The position numbers were made by a program, and so were the translations under genes. This document shows, piece by piece, positions 26,243-34,162 of a stretch of DNA of 64,000 nucleotides. The notes beneath the pieces were generated by a model that was given only the letters and a program-made list of their open reading frames with translations, searched no databases and had not been told where the DNA came from. Source of the DNA: JAZDFP01 sp043801445 (GTDB lineage: Bacteria; Planctomycetota; MHYJ01; JACQXL01). The stretch lies in contig JAZDMB010000030.1 in the NCBI GenBank assembly GCA_043801445.1, forward strand, positions 123,045-187,044, read 5' to 3'. Within the stretch, counting starts at the first letter, position 1. Each line of letters opens with the position of its first letter.

Positions 26243-27307
26243 TTATCCCTTTTCAAAGATACGTTTTAAATCATCCGGGTCACTTGTAGCTTCCATTGCT
26301 GTTTCGAATGTAATCTGTCGTTTTTTATAAAGTTCATTCAGGGTTTGATTCATTGTTGTCATCCCCATTTTCCCGCCTGTTTGTATTGACGAGTATATTT
26401 GATGGATTTTACTGTCACGTATTAATGAACGAATTGCAGGTGTCGCAAGCATAATCTCAGCTGCTAATACTCGTCCTTTCCCTTCAGCTCGCGGAAGCAA
26501 TTGTTGGCAGAATACGGCTTGTAATGTGAATGATAACTGTGTTCTAATTTGCTGTTGTTGATGAGACGGGAAAATATCTATTATCCGGTTTATAGTTTGA
26601 ACGCAATCTGAAGTATGAAGTGTAGCAAATGCAAGATGGCCGGTTTCTGATATTGTTAATGCGGCTTCAGTTGTTTCCAAATCTCTCATTTCACCTATCA
26701 AAACAACATCAGGGTCTTGCCTTAAAGCTCGTTTAAGAGCATCCTTGAAATCATGCGTATCCGTACCGACTTCACGCTGATTAATTAATGAGTTTTTATG
26801 TTTATGAATAAACTCTACAGGGTCTTCTACGGTTATTATATGTCCTTTAAAATTAGAATTAATATAATCAATCATTGCGGCAAGGGTTGTAGATTTACCA
26901 CTGCCGGTAGAACCTGTAATCAATACTAATCCTTTATGGCTATTACATATATCTTCGCAGATTTTACGTGAAAGCCCTAATTGTTCAAATGTTTTAATTT
27001 GAAAAGGAATTAACCTCATTACTGCCCCAACGGCGCCTCTTTGTTTAAATACATTGGTTCTGAATCTTCCTAATTCTTCCACTCCAAATGATATATCTAA
27101 TTCTAAATCTTTTTCAAATTTCGCAATTTGTGAATTACTTAATAATCCATAAATCAATTTCTGGCAACTATCGGGCGTCATTACTTCAAATTCCGTATTA
27201 ATGAGTTCTCCGTCAATTCTAATTCTTGGCGGCGCGCCTACTGTAATATGCAAATCCGACCCGCCTTTTTTTACCAATAATAATAGAAGTTCTTCTAATG
27301 AAACCAC
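26243..27307 (-). CDS. pilT: Type IV pilus retraction ATPase PilT
   Basis: A 354-residue PilT-family secretion ATPase. The N-terminal PAS-like domain (LEELLLLLVKKGGSDLHITVGAPPRIRIDGEL) is followed by the RecA-like core: Walker A GSTGSGKSTTLAAMI, the Asp box (TVEDPVEFIHKHKNSLINQREVGTD), Walker B PDVVLIGEMRDLETTEAALTISETGHLAFATLHTSD with the His box, and AIRSLIRDSKIHQIYSSIQTGGKMGM near the end, the PilT-specific AIRNLIRE region. It powers pilus retraction; the pilin-like gene at 9.2-9.9 kb is a plausible partner. It abuts both neighbours without gaps. Confidence 0.96.
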   Translation of the reverse strand: MVSLEELLLLLVKKGGSDLHITVGAPPRIRIDGELINTEFEVMTPDSCQKLIYGLLSNSQIAKFEKDLELDISFGVEELGRFRTNVFKQRGAVGAVMRLIPFQIKTFEQLGLSRKICEDICNSHKGLVLITGSTGSGKSTTLAAMIDYINSNFKGHIITVEDPVEFIHKHKNSLINQREVGTDTHDFKDALKRALRQDPDVVLIGEMRDLETTEAALTISETGHLAFATLHTSDCVQTINRIIDIFPSHQQQQIRTQLSFTLQAVFCQQLLPRAEGKGRVLAAEIMLATPAIRSLIRDSKIHQIYSSIQTGGKMGMTTMNQTLNELYKKRQITFETAMEATSDPDDLKRIFEKG

Positions 27308-29344
27308 TTATTCCTCCTCTTTCTCATCAGGTGATTTTGTTCTGGCAATAATTGACTCCTGTATCTTATGAGGCACTACATCATAATGAGAAAACTCTAT
27401 GGTATAATGTGCCTCACCGGCCGTGATAGAACGTAACTCGGTTGAATAGTTGCTGATTTCTGCCAGAGGTATAGTCGCCCTTATTATTTGTTGTCCTCCT
27501 GACGTATCCATTCCTGTAATACGACCACGACGCGAGTTTAAATCTCCTGTAATATTGCCTGTATAAGTTGGCGGTATGGTTATCTCAATATTAACAATCG
27601 GTTCAATCAGAACCGGTTTGGCTTGTATAAATGCTAACTGGAACGCCTTAGAACCAGCTATTTTAAATGCCGCTTCAGATGAATCCACCTCGTGATAAGA
27701 CCCATCATATACTATTACTTGAATATCTACAACCGGATATCTTGCAATGATACCGCGGTCCATTAATTCCCGAACACCTTTCTCAATGGCAGGCAAATAC
27801 TGATTCGGAATCGACCCTCCGAATATCTCATCAACAAATTTAAATCCTTCACTGCGTTGCAACGGTTCAACTTTCAGATAGACTTCGCCATATTGCCCGC
27901 GCCCCCCGCTTTGTTTTTTATGTTTATATGAAGCATCACCTTTTGTTAAAATCGTTTCTCGATACGGTATCCTGGGTTGTTTAGTATCTAACTGCACATC
28001 ATATTTTCTTTTAAGTCTATTCAGAATAATATCAATATGTAAATTACTTACCCCGCTGATAACTAACTCATTGGTCTGGCGGTCTCGAACTACTTTAAAT
28101 GAAGGATCCGATAATGACATTTTAGTCAGGGCAAGACTTAATCTTTGCTCATCACCTTTACTTTTAGGTTCTGCAGCCAATGAAACCATCGGCTGTGGAA
28201 ATTTAACATCCGCGAACCGAAATGGCTTTTCAATATTAAAAACTGTATCACCGATAATAATATCATCTAATTTGGGAATAACTACGATATCTCCGCAGAA
28301 TGCCTTTTCGATAGGCTTATGGTCTTTACCGAAGATTTTGAATATCTTACCGAATTTCTCCGATTTCTTAGTCCGCGGATTATATAATGGAGTGTCCATT
28401 TCCAGATTGCCGGAATATACTCTTAGGTATGATAATTTACCCACAAAAGGGTCGCTGACGCATTTAAATACGTATGCGCTGAATAATCCATTGCTATCCG
28501 GTTTAATCGGCTCTTCTTTTTTATCAGTGGCATTTGTACCATATGCTATTCTGTCTCCCCTATCTTTAGGCGAAGGCAGATATTTTACTACAAAATTAAG
28601 TAATTCGTCGACTCCAATCTCATTCCTCACGGAAGTTGCCAGAATAGGAATCACCTTCCCTTTCAAGATAGCCAGTCGAAAAGCATCGGTTAATTCGGAT
28701 TCGCTAATCTCTTTCCCATCCAGATATTTATTGAGCAGCACATCGTTAACCTCTACGATCGCTTCTATCAATTTTTCCCTTAACGGCTTCAATTCAGGCG
28801 CCAGTTCTTCGGACAGGTTGAAAATATTCTTAATGCCCTTCAACTCGACGCCGGTACCGATAGGATAATTAACCGGCAGACAATTCTCTCCGAATACCTC
28901 TTTAATAGAATTGATTATTCCTTCAAAATTAATATTAGGCGTATCAATTTTACTGACAATTATAATCTTAGGGATATTCAGATGCGTAGCTTGTTCCCAC
29001 ATCTTGCGGGTATTAACCATAACACCTGAAGAGGCATTTATGGTCACGCAGGCTGTATCAACTGCTGATAATCCCGAAATCGCCTCGGCGATAAAATCAG
29101 GATACCCGGGAGTATCAATAATATTGATATGCTTATCTTCCCATTTACAATACACTAACCCGCAATCAATAGAATACTTCCGTTCCTTTTCGTCCGGTTC
29201 ATAATCACATATTGTCGTTCCGTCGGAAATTTCCCCTAATCTGCTTGATGATTTTGTTTTATAAAGGATTAATTCTGTTAATGAAGTCTTACCGGTATCG
29301 CCGTGGCCTATAAATGCGATATTTCTAATATCTTCAATTTTCAT
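27308..29344 (-). CDS. Elongation factor G-like GTPase (EF-G2 type)
   Basis: A 678-residue translational GTPase. GHGDTGKTSLTELILY is the P-loop, DTPGYPDFIAEA is G3, and VSKIDTPN stands at the NKxD position. All five EF-G domains can be followed to PIVNIEITIPPTYTGNITGDLNSRRGRITGMD and SYSTELRSITAGEAHYTIEFSHYDVVP-type sequence. In canonical EF-G G3 is DTPGHVDF with a catalytic His. Here it is Tyr-Pro, and the G4 Asn is Ser, both typical of the EF-G-like second paralogue. A role in elongation under special conditions or ribosome recycling is possible but unproven. First gene of the PTS-pilT operon. Confidence 0.9.
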   Translation of the reverse strand: MKIEDIRNIAFIGHGDTGKTSLTELILYKTKSSSRLGEISDGTTICDYEPDEKERKYSIDCGLVYCKWEDKHINIIDTPGYPDFIAEAISGLSAVDTACVTINASSGVMVNTRKMWEQATHLNIPKIIIVSKIDTPNINFEGIINSIKEVFGENCLPVNYPIGTGVELKGIKNIFNLSEELAPELKPLREKLIEAIVEVNDVLLNKYLDGKEISESELTDAFRLAILKGKVIPILATSVRNEIGVDELLNFVVKYLPSPKDRGDRIAYGTNATDKKEEPIKPDSNGLFSAYVFKCVSDPFVGKLSYLRVYSGNLEMDTPLYNPRTKKSEKFGKIFKIFGKDHKPIEKAFCGDIVVIPKLDDIIIGDTVFNIEKPFRFADVKFPQPMVSLAAEPKSKGDEQRLSLALTKMSLSDPSFKVVRDRQTNELVISGVSNLHIDIILNRLKRKYDVQLDTKQPRIPYRETILTKGDASYKHKKQSGGRGQYGEVYLKVEPLQRSEGFKFVDEIFGGSIPNQYLPAIEKGVRELMDRGIIARYPVVDIQVIVYDGSYHEVDSSEAAFKIAGSKAFQLAFIQAKPVLIEPIVNIEITIPPTYTGNITGDLNSRRGRITGMDTSGGQQIIRATIPLAEISNYSTELRSITAGEAHYTIEFSHYDVVPHKIQESIIARTKSPDEKEEE

Positions 29345-29403
29345 ATAAAATCCTTTAGGAAGATTGAATTAATCAGATTGTTACAGTCTTTTACAAATCA
29401 CTT

Positions 29404-30270
29404 TCATTTCGGAGCCGATTCGGGATAGAACTCATATTGATAAATATTATCCTTTACAGGTATCTCTTCTATCTTACCGAATCTTTCCTTTACATCATAA
29501 GTGGCCTTTTCACTTTCAAGTCCTTTTTCGTTATACTTAAAATATGTTTTTTCGCTTAGTTTTTTATCAGCCTCAATCAGGGCTTCTTCAATTATGTTAT
29601 TCTTGTCGTCATATTTATAAGTCGTTCTTGTCTCTAATTTCCCATCCGCATTATACGTTGCCACTTCAGCCAGATTACCTTTATCGTCATACTTATAAGC
29701 TTTTTTCGAGGTTAATCTCGCCTCTGAATTATAGAATGTCTCTTCAATAAGTTTATTGGTTTTGTCATCAAACTTGTAAAACCATTTTTCATCCAACTTG
29801 CCATCTACCCTATCTCGCCTTAACTCTGTTTTATTACCTTTATCATCATATTTAGAATATCCTTTGGTTAATAATTTCCCTTCGGCATCATATCGCCCAT
29901 CCTCAATCTGATGCCCCTTATCGTTATATTCGTAAAGCCATTTTTCTTTCAACTTGCCATCCGAATCATATTCCGCCCATTCAACGTGCTGGTTTTTATA
30001 GTTATACTTATAAATCCATTTTATTTTCAATTTTCCTTCTATATCATAAGCATTTTTCTCGATTTCGTTACCTCTTTCATCGTACGACGTAACATATTTA
30101 AGATTTAAAACGTTTTCGGTAACGCCGAATTTCTCTATGACATTATACGAAATGTCCGTTTTCGTTTTGATTCCCTTAATTATTTTATCTTTGGCATACG
30201 AATAATTAATACCGGCGAAACAGAAAATTAATCCTGCTATCATCAGCCCTACTATTCTATATTTTATCAT
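29404..30270 (-). CDS. Exported YD-like repeat protein
   Basis: A 288-residue protein with a signal peptide (IVGLMIAGLIFCFAGINYSYA). About nine repeats of 22-24 residues follow with the pattern Y-D-x-G-K-L-x-x-K-x-x-Y-K-Y-D-x-K-G-N-x-x-E. This resembles RHS/YD or MORN-like beta repeats, here in a short protein without a toxin core. It may bind carbohydrate or act at the cell surface; no specific role is known. It sits upstream of the EF-G gene with a 60-bp gap but ends before that gene's ATG, so coupling is uncertain. Confidence 0.75.
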   Translation of the reverse strand: MIKYRIVGLMIAGLIFCFAGINYSYAKDKIIKGIKTKTDISYNVIEKFGVTENVLNLKYVTSYDERGNEIEKNAYDIEGKLKIKWIYKYNYKNQHVEWAEYDSDGKLKEKWLYEYNDKGHQIEDGRYDAEGKLLTKGYSKYDDKGNKTELRRDRVDGKLDEKWFYKFDDKTNKLIEETFYNSEARLTSKKAYKYDDKGNLAEVATYNADGKLETRTTYKYDDKNNIIEEALIEADKKLSEKTYFKYNEKGLESEKATYDVKERFGKIEEIPVKDNIYQYEFYPESAPK

Positions 30271-30371
30271 TATAAACTCCCCTCTTACTTTCGATACTTA
30301 TTTCCTTTATCATATCAAATAATAGAATTCAAGCAAGTTTTTTATAGAAATATAAGTTCTTCTGTCAACGA

Positions 30372-31115
30372 TTAATCTTTTACTGTATTATCCTTCCAAC
30401 GAACCGATAAATTGAGACCATTAGTTTCCAGTTCTTTCCTTGATACTTGCCGGTATTGCCCCGGTTGCAAATGACCTATGAAAAGATTACCTATCTTAAT
30501 GCGTTTTAATTGCACAACTTTATAAGAAAACTTGGCAAAGACGCGTCTGACCTCTCTCTTCTTGCCTTCAAAGAGAGTTATTTTCAGATGCGTAAAATTG
30601 CGCGCCCGTTGCAGTATCCTTATTCTGGTACGGCCGGTTTTACCCTCGGAAAGCCATATCCCTTTTTGAACCCGTTCCAAAACAGGGCCCTCGAGATAAC
30701 CTTTAACCGTAACCAAATAAGTTTTAGGAACCTCAAAACTCGGATGGCTGACCTGTTGGCAGAATTCACCGTCATTAGTAACGATAATCAACCCCTCGGA
30801 CTCTTTATCCAACCGCCCGACCGTGTATAGACGTTGATTTGTCTTGAACAGGTCTATGACGCGCGGCTCTTTAAAACAGGCATTAGTGCAGACATAGCCC
30901 TTGGGTTTATTGACAATAAAATATATCTTGGATTCTAATCTCAAGAGTTTATCATTATAATAAACCTTATCTCTATCAGGGTCAACCATGAAACCGTCTT
31001 CGGTAATGACGCTGTTATTGACCTTGACACTGCCCCCGCGGATGAGTTCTTCACTATGGCGCCGTGATGCGATACCGCAATTGGCTAAGAATTTGTGGAG
31101 TCTGATTTGAGACAT
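30372..31115 (-). CDS. Pseudouridine synthase, RsuA/RluB family
   Basis: A 247-residue RsuA/RluB/RluF-type enzyme that isomerises uridine to pseudouridine in rRNA. The S4 domain (RLHKFLANCGIASRRHSEELIRGGSVKVN) is followed by FIVNKPKGYVCTN and the catalytic motif VGRLDKESEGLIIVTNDGE with the essential Asp, then KTYLVTVKGYL and LTLFEGKKREVRRVFAKFSYKVVQLKRI. ATG 31115 is chosen because the S4 domain starts right after it. The frame extends 42 codons further up, but into a repeat element. A TTGACT-n17-TAGAAT promoter ends about 8 nt before this ATG, implying a leaderless message. Confidence 0.93.
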   Translation of the reverse strand: MSQIRLHKFLANCGIASRRHSEELIRGGSVKVNNSVITEDGFMVDPDRDKVYYNDKLLRLESKIYFIVNKPKGYVCTNACFKEPRVIDLFKTNQRLYTVGRLDKESEGLIIVTNDGEFCQQVSHPSFEVPKTYLVTVKGYLEGPVLERVQKGIWLSEGKTGRTRIRILQRARNFTHLKITLFEGKKREVRRVFAKFSYKVVQLKRIKIGNLFIGHLQPGQYRQVSRKELETNGLNLSVRWKDNTVKD

Positions 31116-31122
31116 AAACAGT

Positions 31123-31151
31123 ATTCTAAATGAGATTGTTGATAAAGTCAA
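31123..31151 (-). promoter_or_regulatory. Promoter of the pseudouridine synthase gene, -35 in repeat fragment D
   Basis: Minus strand: TTGACT (31151-31146), 17-bp spacer, TAGAAT (31128-31123). The -35 is in the same palindrome edge as in copy A at 8862, here mutated to AGTCAATAATTTC-type sequence. The ATG lies 8 nt downstream of the -10. Confidence 0.55.
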
Positions 31152-31165
31152 TAATTTCACCCTGA
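31129..31165 (-). repeat. Composite palindromic element, fragment D
   Basis: Only the GTTGACTTTGTCAAC edge and the TTCACCCTGAAC section are recognisable, with several substitutions compared with copies A-C. Confidence 0.6.
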
Positions 31166-31299
31166 ACCACCGAAGAATAATGTCTGGAATAAACTCCGTG
31201 AAATTATAACCATCATGCAGTTTTTTGCATAGTTCAAGCATTCATATATATGAAGCGAGATGTAGTCAATCTGAATTATATTACTATTGGGAAACCTTA

Positions 31300-31400
31300 A
31301 TGCCCCGCCTAAATGGCGGGGTCGAAGAGACCCGTCCTTTGTAGCCCTCCGGCTACTGCGGAGGGCGAAGTAGGGCTATAACAACGTACCGCCTCCGATA
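31300..31400. repeat. GC palindromes upstream of exbD
   Basis: Contains CCCCGCCTAAATGGCGGGG and GCCCTCCG/CGGAGGGC stems plus a CGAAGTAGGGC tail. These are dispersed repeat types; no gene is seen between 31242 and 31449. Confidence 0.6.
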
Positions 31401-31449
31401 TAACATCGAAGCCGGCATGTTTAACAGTCTCTGAGAAAAGGAGGGGAAT

Positions 31450-31923
31450 ATGACTACGCAAAAGAAAATCAAATATGAAGAAGCATCAATGGACCTTCAA
31501 ATGGCGCCGATGATAGATGTTGTCTTCCAGTTAATCATCTTCTTTATGTGCTCTATCCATTTCAAGTCATTAGAGGGAAAATTACTGGCACAACTTCCGT
31601 TGGATAAAGGAATGGGGGAAAAAATTGTAACAAGCCCTATTTTAACAGATGTTCGTATTAAGTTAATCTATTCGGAGAATGAGCCTCTTTTAACAAAAGT
31701 AAAAATAGGAAGCACAGATTTCAGTGATATGAATTCACTTTATAAACACCTAAGGAATATGGAATTCATAACGCTGGATGGTGATGTAATACCTGTTAAA
31801 ATAGATGCAGATGGAAAAGTCCCGGCTCAATCTGTGGTTAGCGTGCTTGATATTTGCAAAAGGGCCGGCGTTCCTAAGACCGAATTTGCAGCCAAAACAC
31901 CTATTCGTTCACCCCCGAAATAG
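31450..31923 (+). CDS. ExbD/TolR-family biopolymer transport protein
   Basis: A 157-residue ExbD/TolR protein. MDLQMAPMIDVVFQLIIFFMC is the single transmembrane helix with the conserved Asp that carries protons in the ExbB-ExbD or TolQ-TolR motor. A periplasmic domain follows (VRIKLIYSENEPLLTKVKIG, then VIPVKIDADGKVPAQSVVSVLDICKRAGVPKTEFA). GAGGGGAAT is just before the ATG. No exbB/tolQ, tonB or tolB partner is beside it, which is unusual for this family; the partner must be elsewhere or the gene has been separated by repeats. Confidence 0.92.
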   Translation: MTTQKKIKYEEASMDLQMAPMIDVVFQLIIFFMCSIHFKSLEGKLLAQLPLDKGMGEKIVTSPILTDVRIKLIYSENEPLLTKVKIGSTDFSDMNSLYKHLRNMEFITLDGDVIPVKIDADGKVPAQSVVSVLDICKRAGVPKTEFAAKTPIRSPPK

Positions 31924-32178
31924 AACAGGTCTTATTTAACTATTTGACCTAATATATTGGGGAGGAGAAAATCTAATATAAAATATAATTAATACTATTC
32001 GCCTTCGTCCGGACTTCGGCGGATCTAACTGGCTGTAATATGGCGCCTAAGTCGCCACAAACAACCAGTAAGAAAATATCAGATTCTACTTGTTTTTATT
32101 CTAATTACGGCTACAATATTTATAGGAAAGTAGTAGTGTTTGGCATCTTGGGAATAATACTAATTAAAGGCGGATAAA
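31924..32178. other. Intergenic repeat region between exbD and the Kelch gene
   Basis: No gene. A GC palindrome (CGCCTTCGTCCGGACTTCGG) near 32000-32030 is followed by complementary ACTGGCTGTAAT and TATGGCGCC sections to about 32080, in the style of the other dispersed repeats. Confidence 0.5.
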
Positions 32179-33819
32179 ATGAGTACCAAACGATATTTTA
32201 TTACAGGATGGCGGCTGGGCATTCTGGCATTGCTGGCCTCTGCCCTATCCCTGGGCTTTAATGGCAATGGCTGTAATCTTACCGATAACTCAAACAGCGG
32301 CAGCAGCACCATCTTGATTATCAAGGCAAATTCCCTGAGTATTATCAGGGACCACGACTCCAATCCGAATTCCGAGATTAATGTCCCGGCCGAAGCCGTT
32401 GACAGAGATACCGAGGTGGCCTTTATCCCCTTCCGCCTGGCGGCCAACCTGCCTAAACCCTTACCCGATGGCTGTGAATTCTTAGGCGGCGCTAACTTGA
32501 CCCCGCGTCATAATGACAAAATAAATTTCCATAGCGGCAAAGAGACGGACTGTTATGTAGTTTTACCGTACGGTATCAGAACAGAAGAACTTTCTAATAC
32601 AGATATCAGGTTAATGGAATTTATAGACAATCAATGGGTGATTGTCCTGCCGGATAAAAAAGGCAAGGTGCATACCGAGGGACTCAATGCCGGATATATC
32701 GGACCGGACGAATCAGCCCCGGCTAAACTCACCGGCATCAGACCTTTCTGCTGGGCTATAATTAAAGACCCAGCCATCATCCTGTCGCTATATAATCTAT
32801 GGTTAACCATCAGCACTACCTCAACTACCGGAGGCGCTATTCTAACAATATCTATCCCACCAGTATTAAATACCTCTACTACCCAGCCGATTATCGCTCA
32901 ACCACCAGCAGTTATAGTTCCGCCTGCCACAACCATCTGGACCTCCAGGTCGCCTATGCCCACGACCATGTCTGGATTTTGCGTTGCGGTGGAGGTTAAT
33001 GGTAAGATATACTTCATCGGGGGAACATCCGGTAAATCCTATCTGAATGTGAACGTAGAATATGATCCTGTAACGAATAAATGGACCACCAAGGCGCCAA
33101 TGCCAACCCCGAGAAATTCTTTTGCCGTTGGCGTAGTAAACAACAAGATTTATGCTATCGGTGGCTCTAATAGTTCATCCTATGTCCTTACTGCGAATGA
33201 AGAATATGACCCCATAGAAAACATCTGGGTAACCAAAGCGGATATGCCTAAAGGACGCCACGCTTTATCAGTCGGAGTCGTCAACAATAAAATTTATGCC
33301 ATAGGCGGATATGACGGCTCTGTATATTCATTTACCACGAATGAGGAATATGACCCGGCAAAAGATACATGGGCAACTAAGGCACCAATACCCACAACAA
33401 TACATGCTTTTACTATTGCTGTAGTCAATAACAAGATTTATGCCATTGGCGGATATAATATTATGGTCGGTGTAAATCTCAACTTAAACCAAGAATACGA
33501 CCCCGGCACAAACCGGTGGACGACTAAAGCGCCTATGCCAACTGCCAGGCATTTTCTTACTTGTAGGGTAATCAATAATCCCTCTGACGGAACGAACAAG
33601 ATATATGTTATGGGCGGTAGCAGGTATCAGCCATATACAACTCCGACTTATCTGGAGTATGCAGCCAATGAAGAATATGAGCCGGCATCGGATACATGGA
33701 CCCACAAGCAAAATATGCCTAACGCAGGCTATTTTACTATTTGTGTAGTAGGCAATAAGATATATGCATTAGATGCTGATAACCAGATATGGCAATACGA
33801 CCCGTCATTAGACCGCTAA
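32179..33819 (+). CDS. Exported Kelch-repeat beta-propeller protein
   Basis: A 546-residue protein. The N-terminus has a hydrophobic export segment (LGILALLASALSLGFNGNGC) with a Cys that could be lipid-modified, though the lipobox is not canonical. Residues about 40-220 form an unknown beta-rich domain. Residues about 245-546 hold six Kelch repeats with the pattern VNNKIYAIGGxxxxxx..NEEYDPxxNxWTTKAPMPTxRxxF, which close a six-bladed propeller for protein or glycan binding. The ribosome site AAAGGCGG precedes the ATG. Element copy B begins one base after the stop. Confidence 0.88.
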   Translation: MSTKRYFITGWRLGILALLASALSLGFNGNGCNLTDNSNSGSSTILIIKANSLSIIRDHDSNPNSEINVPAEAVDRDTEVAFIPFRLAANLPKPLPDGCEFLGGANLTPRHNDKINFHSGKETDCYVVLPYGIRTEELSNTDIRLMEFIDNQWVIVLPDKKGKVHTEGLNAGYIGPDESAPAKLTGIRPFCWAIIKDPAIILSLYNLWLTISTTSTTGGAILTISIPPVLNTSTTQPIIAQPPAVIVPPATTIWTSRSPMPTTMSGFCVAVEVNGKIYFIGGTSGKSYLNVNVEYDPVTNKWTTKAPMPTPRNSFAVGVVNNKIYAIGGSNSSSYVLTANEEYDPIENIWVTKADMPKGRHALSVGVVNNKIYAIGGYDGSVYSFTTNEEYDPAKDTWATKAPIPTTIHAFTIAVVNNKIYAIGGYNIMVGVNLNLNQEYDPGTNRWTTKAPMPTARHFLTCRVINNPSDGTNKIYVMGGSRYQPYTTPTYLEYAANEEYEPASDTWTHKQNMPNAGYFTICVVGNKIYALDADNQIWQYDPSLDR

Positions 33820-33820
33820 A

Positions 33821-33945
33821 ATGAGACTGTTGAAAAACCTTTCAACAGGCTCATCCTGAGCGAAGCGAAGGATCTCTCTGAGCACGATTATGAGACCCTT
33901 CACTGCGTTCAGGGTGAGTCTGTTGACTTTGTCAACAGCCTCAAA
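33821..33945 (+). repeat. Composite palindromic element, copy B
   Basis: Starts ATGAGACTGTTGAA, forms a hairpin with TTCAACAGGCTCAT, continues TCCTGAGCGAAGCGAAGGAT and GAGACCCTTCACTGCGTTCA, and ends with GTTGACTTTGTCAAC plus AGCCTCA. It begins right after the Kelch stop codon and is about 80% like copy C. Confidence 0.85.
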
Positions 33946-33992
33946 TAGAAAACATGGCAAGCACGCACCGCGCTAATTCCGCCGGAATCTCC

Positions 33993-34020
33993 TTGACATC
34001 CCTGAATGATTTGATACAAT
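33993..34020 (+). promoter_or_regulatory. Promoter of the 34163 gene
   Basis: TTGACA, 16-bp spacer, TACAAT. It lies about 140 bp before the ATG; a 9-bp quasi-repeat hairpin lies in the leader. Confidence 0.6.
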
Positions 34021-34053
34021 GCGGTTACTTATTGAAAACTTCGTAACTAATTT

Positions 34054-34127
34054 TGCCACAGAGGCACAGAGAACACGGAGACCAGATTAAATTATTTCTC
34101 TGTGGGCTCTGTGTCTCTGTGGCTAAT
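34054..34127. repeat. 9-bp quasi-repeat hairpin (CACAGAG class)
   Basis: Left arm CCACAGAGG, CACAGAGAA, CACGGAGAC. Right arm CTCTGTGGG, CTCTGTGTC and TCTGTGGC. The two arms can form a long imperfect stem in the leader of the 34163 gene. Confidence 0.75.
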
Positions 34128-34162
34128 TTTACCTGTGCCCGTAGGGTATACTTTCCTATTCC

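Noticed and set aside
28071..28868. 265-residue plus-strand gene inside EF-G
   Set aside because: It lies wholly antisense to the conserved EF-G coding sequence and has no ribosome site or recognisable motif.
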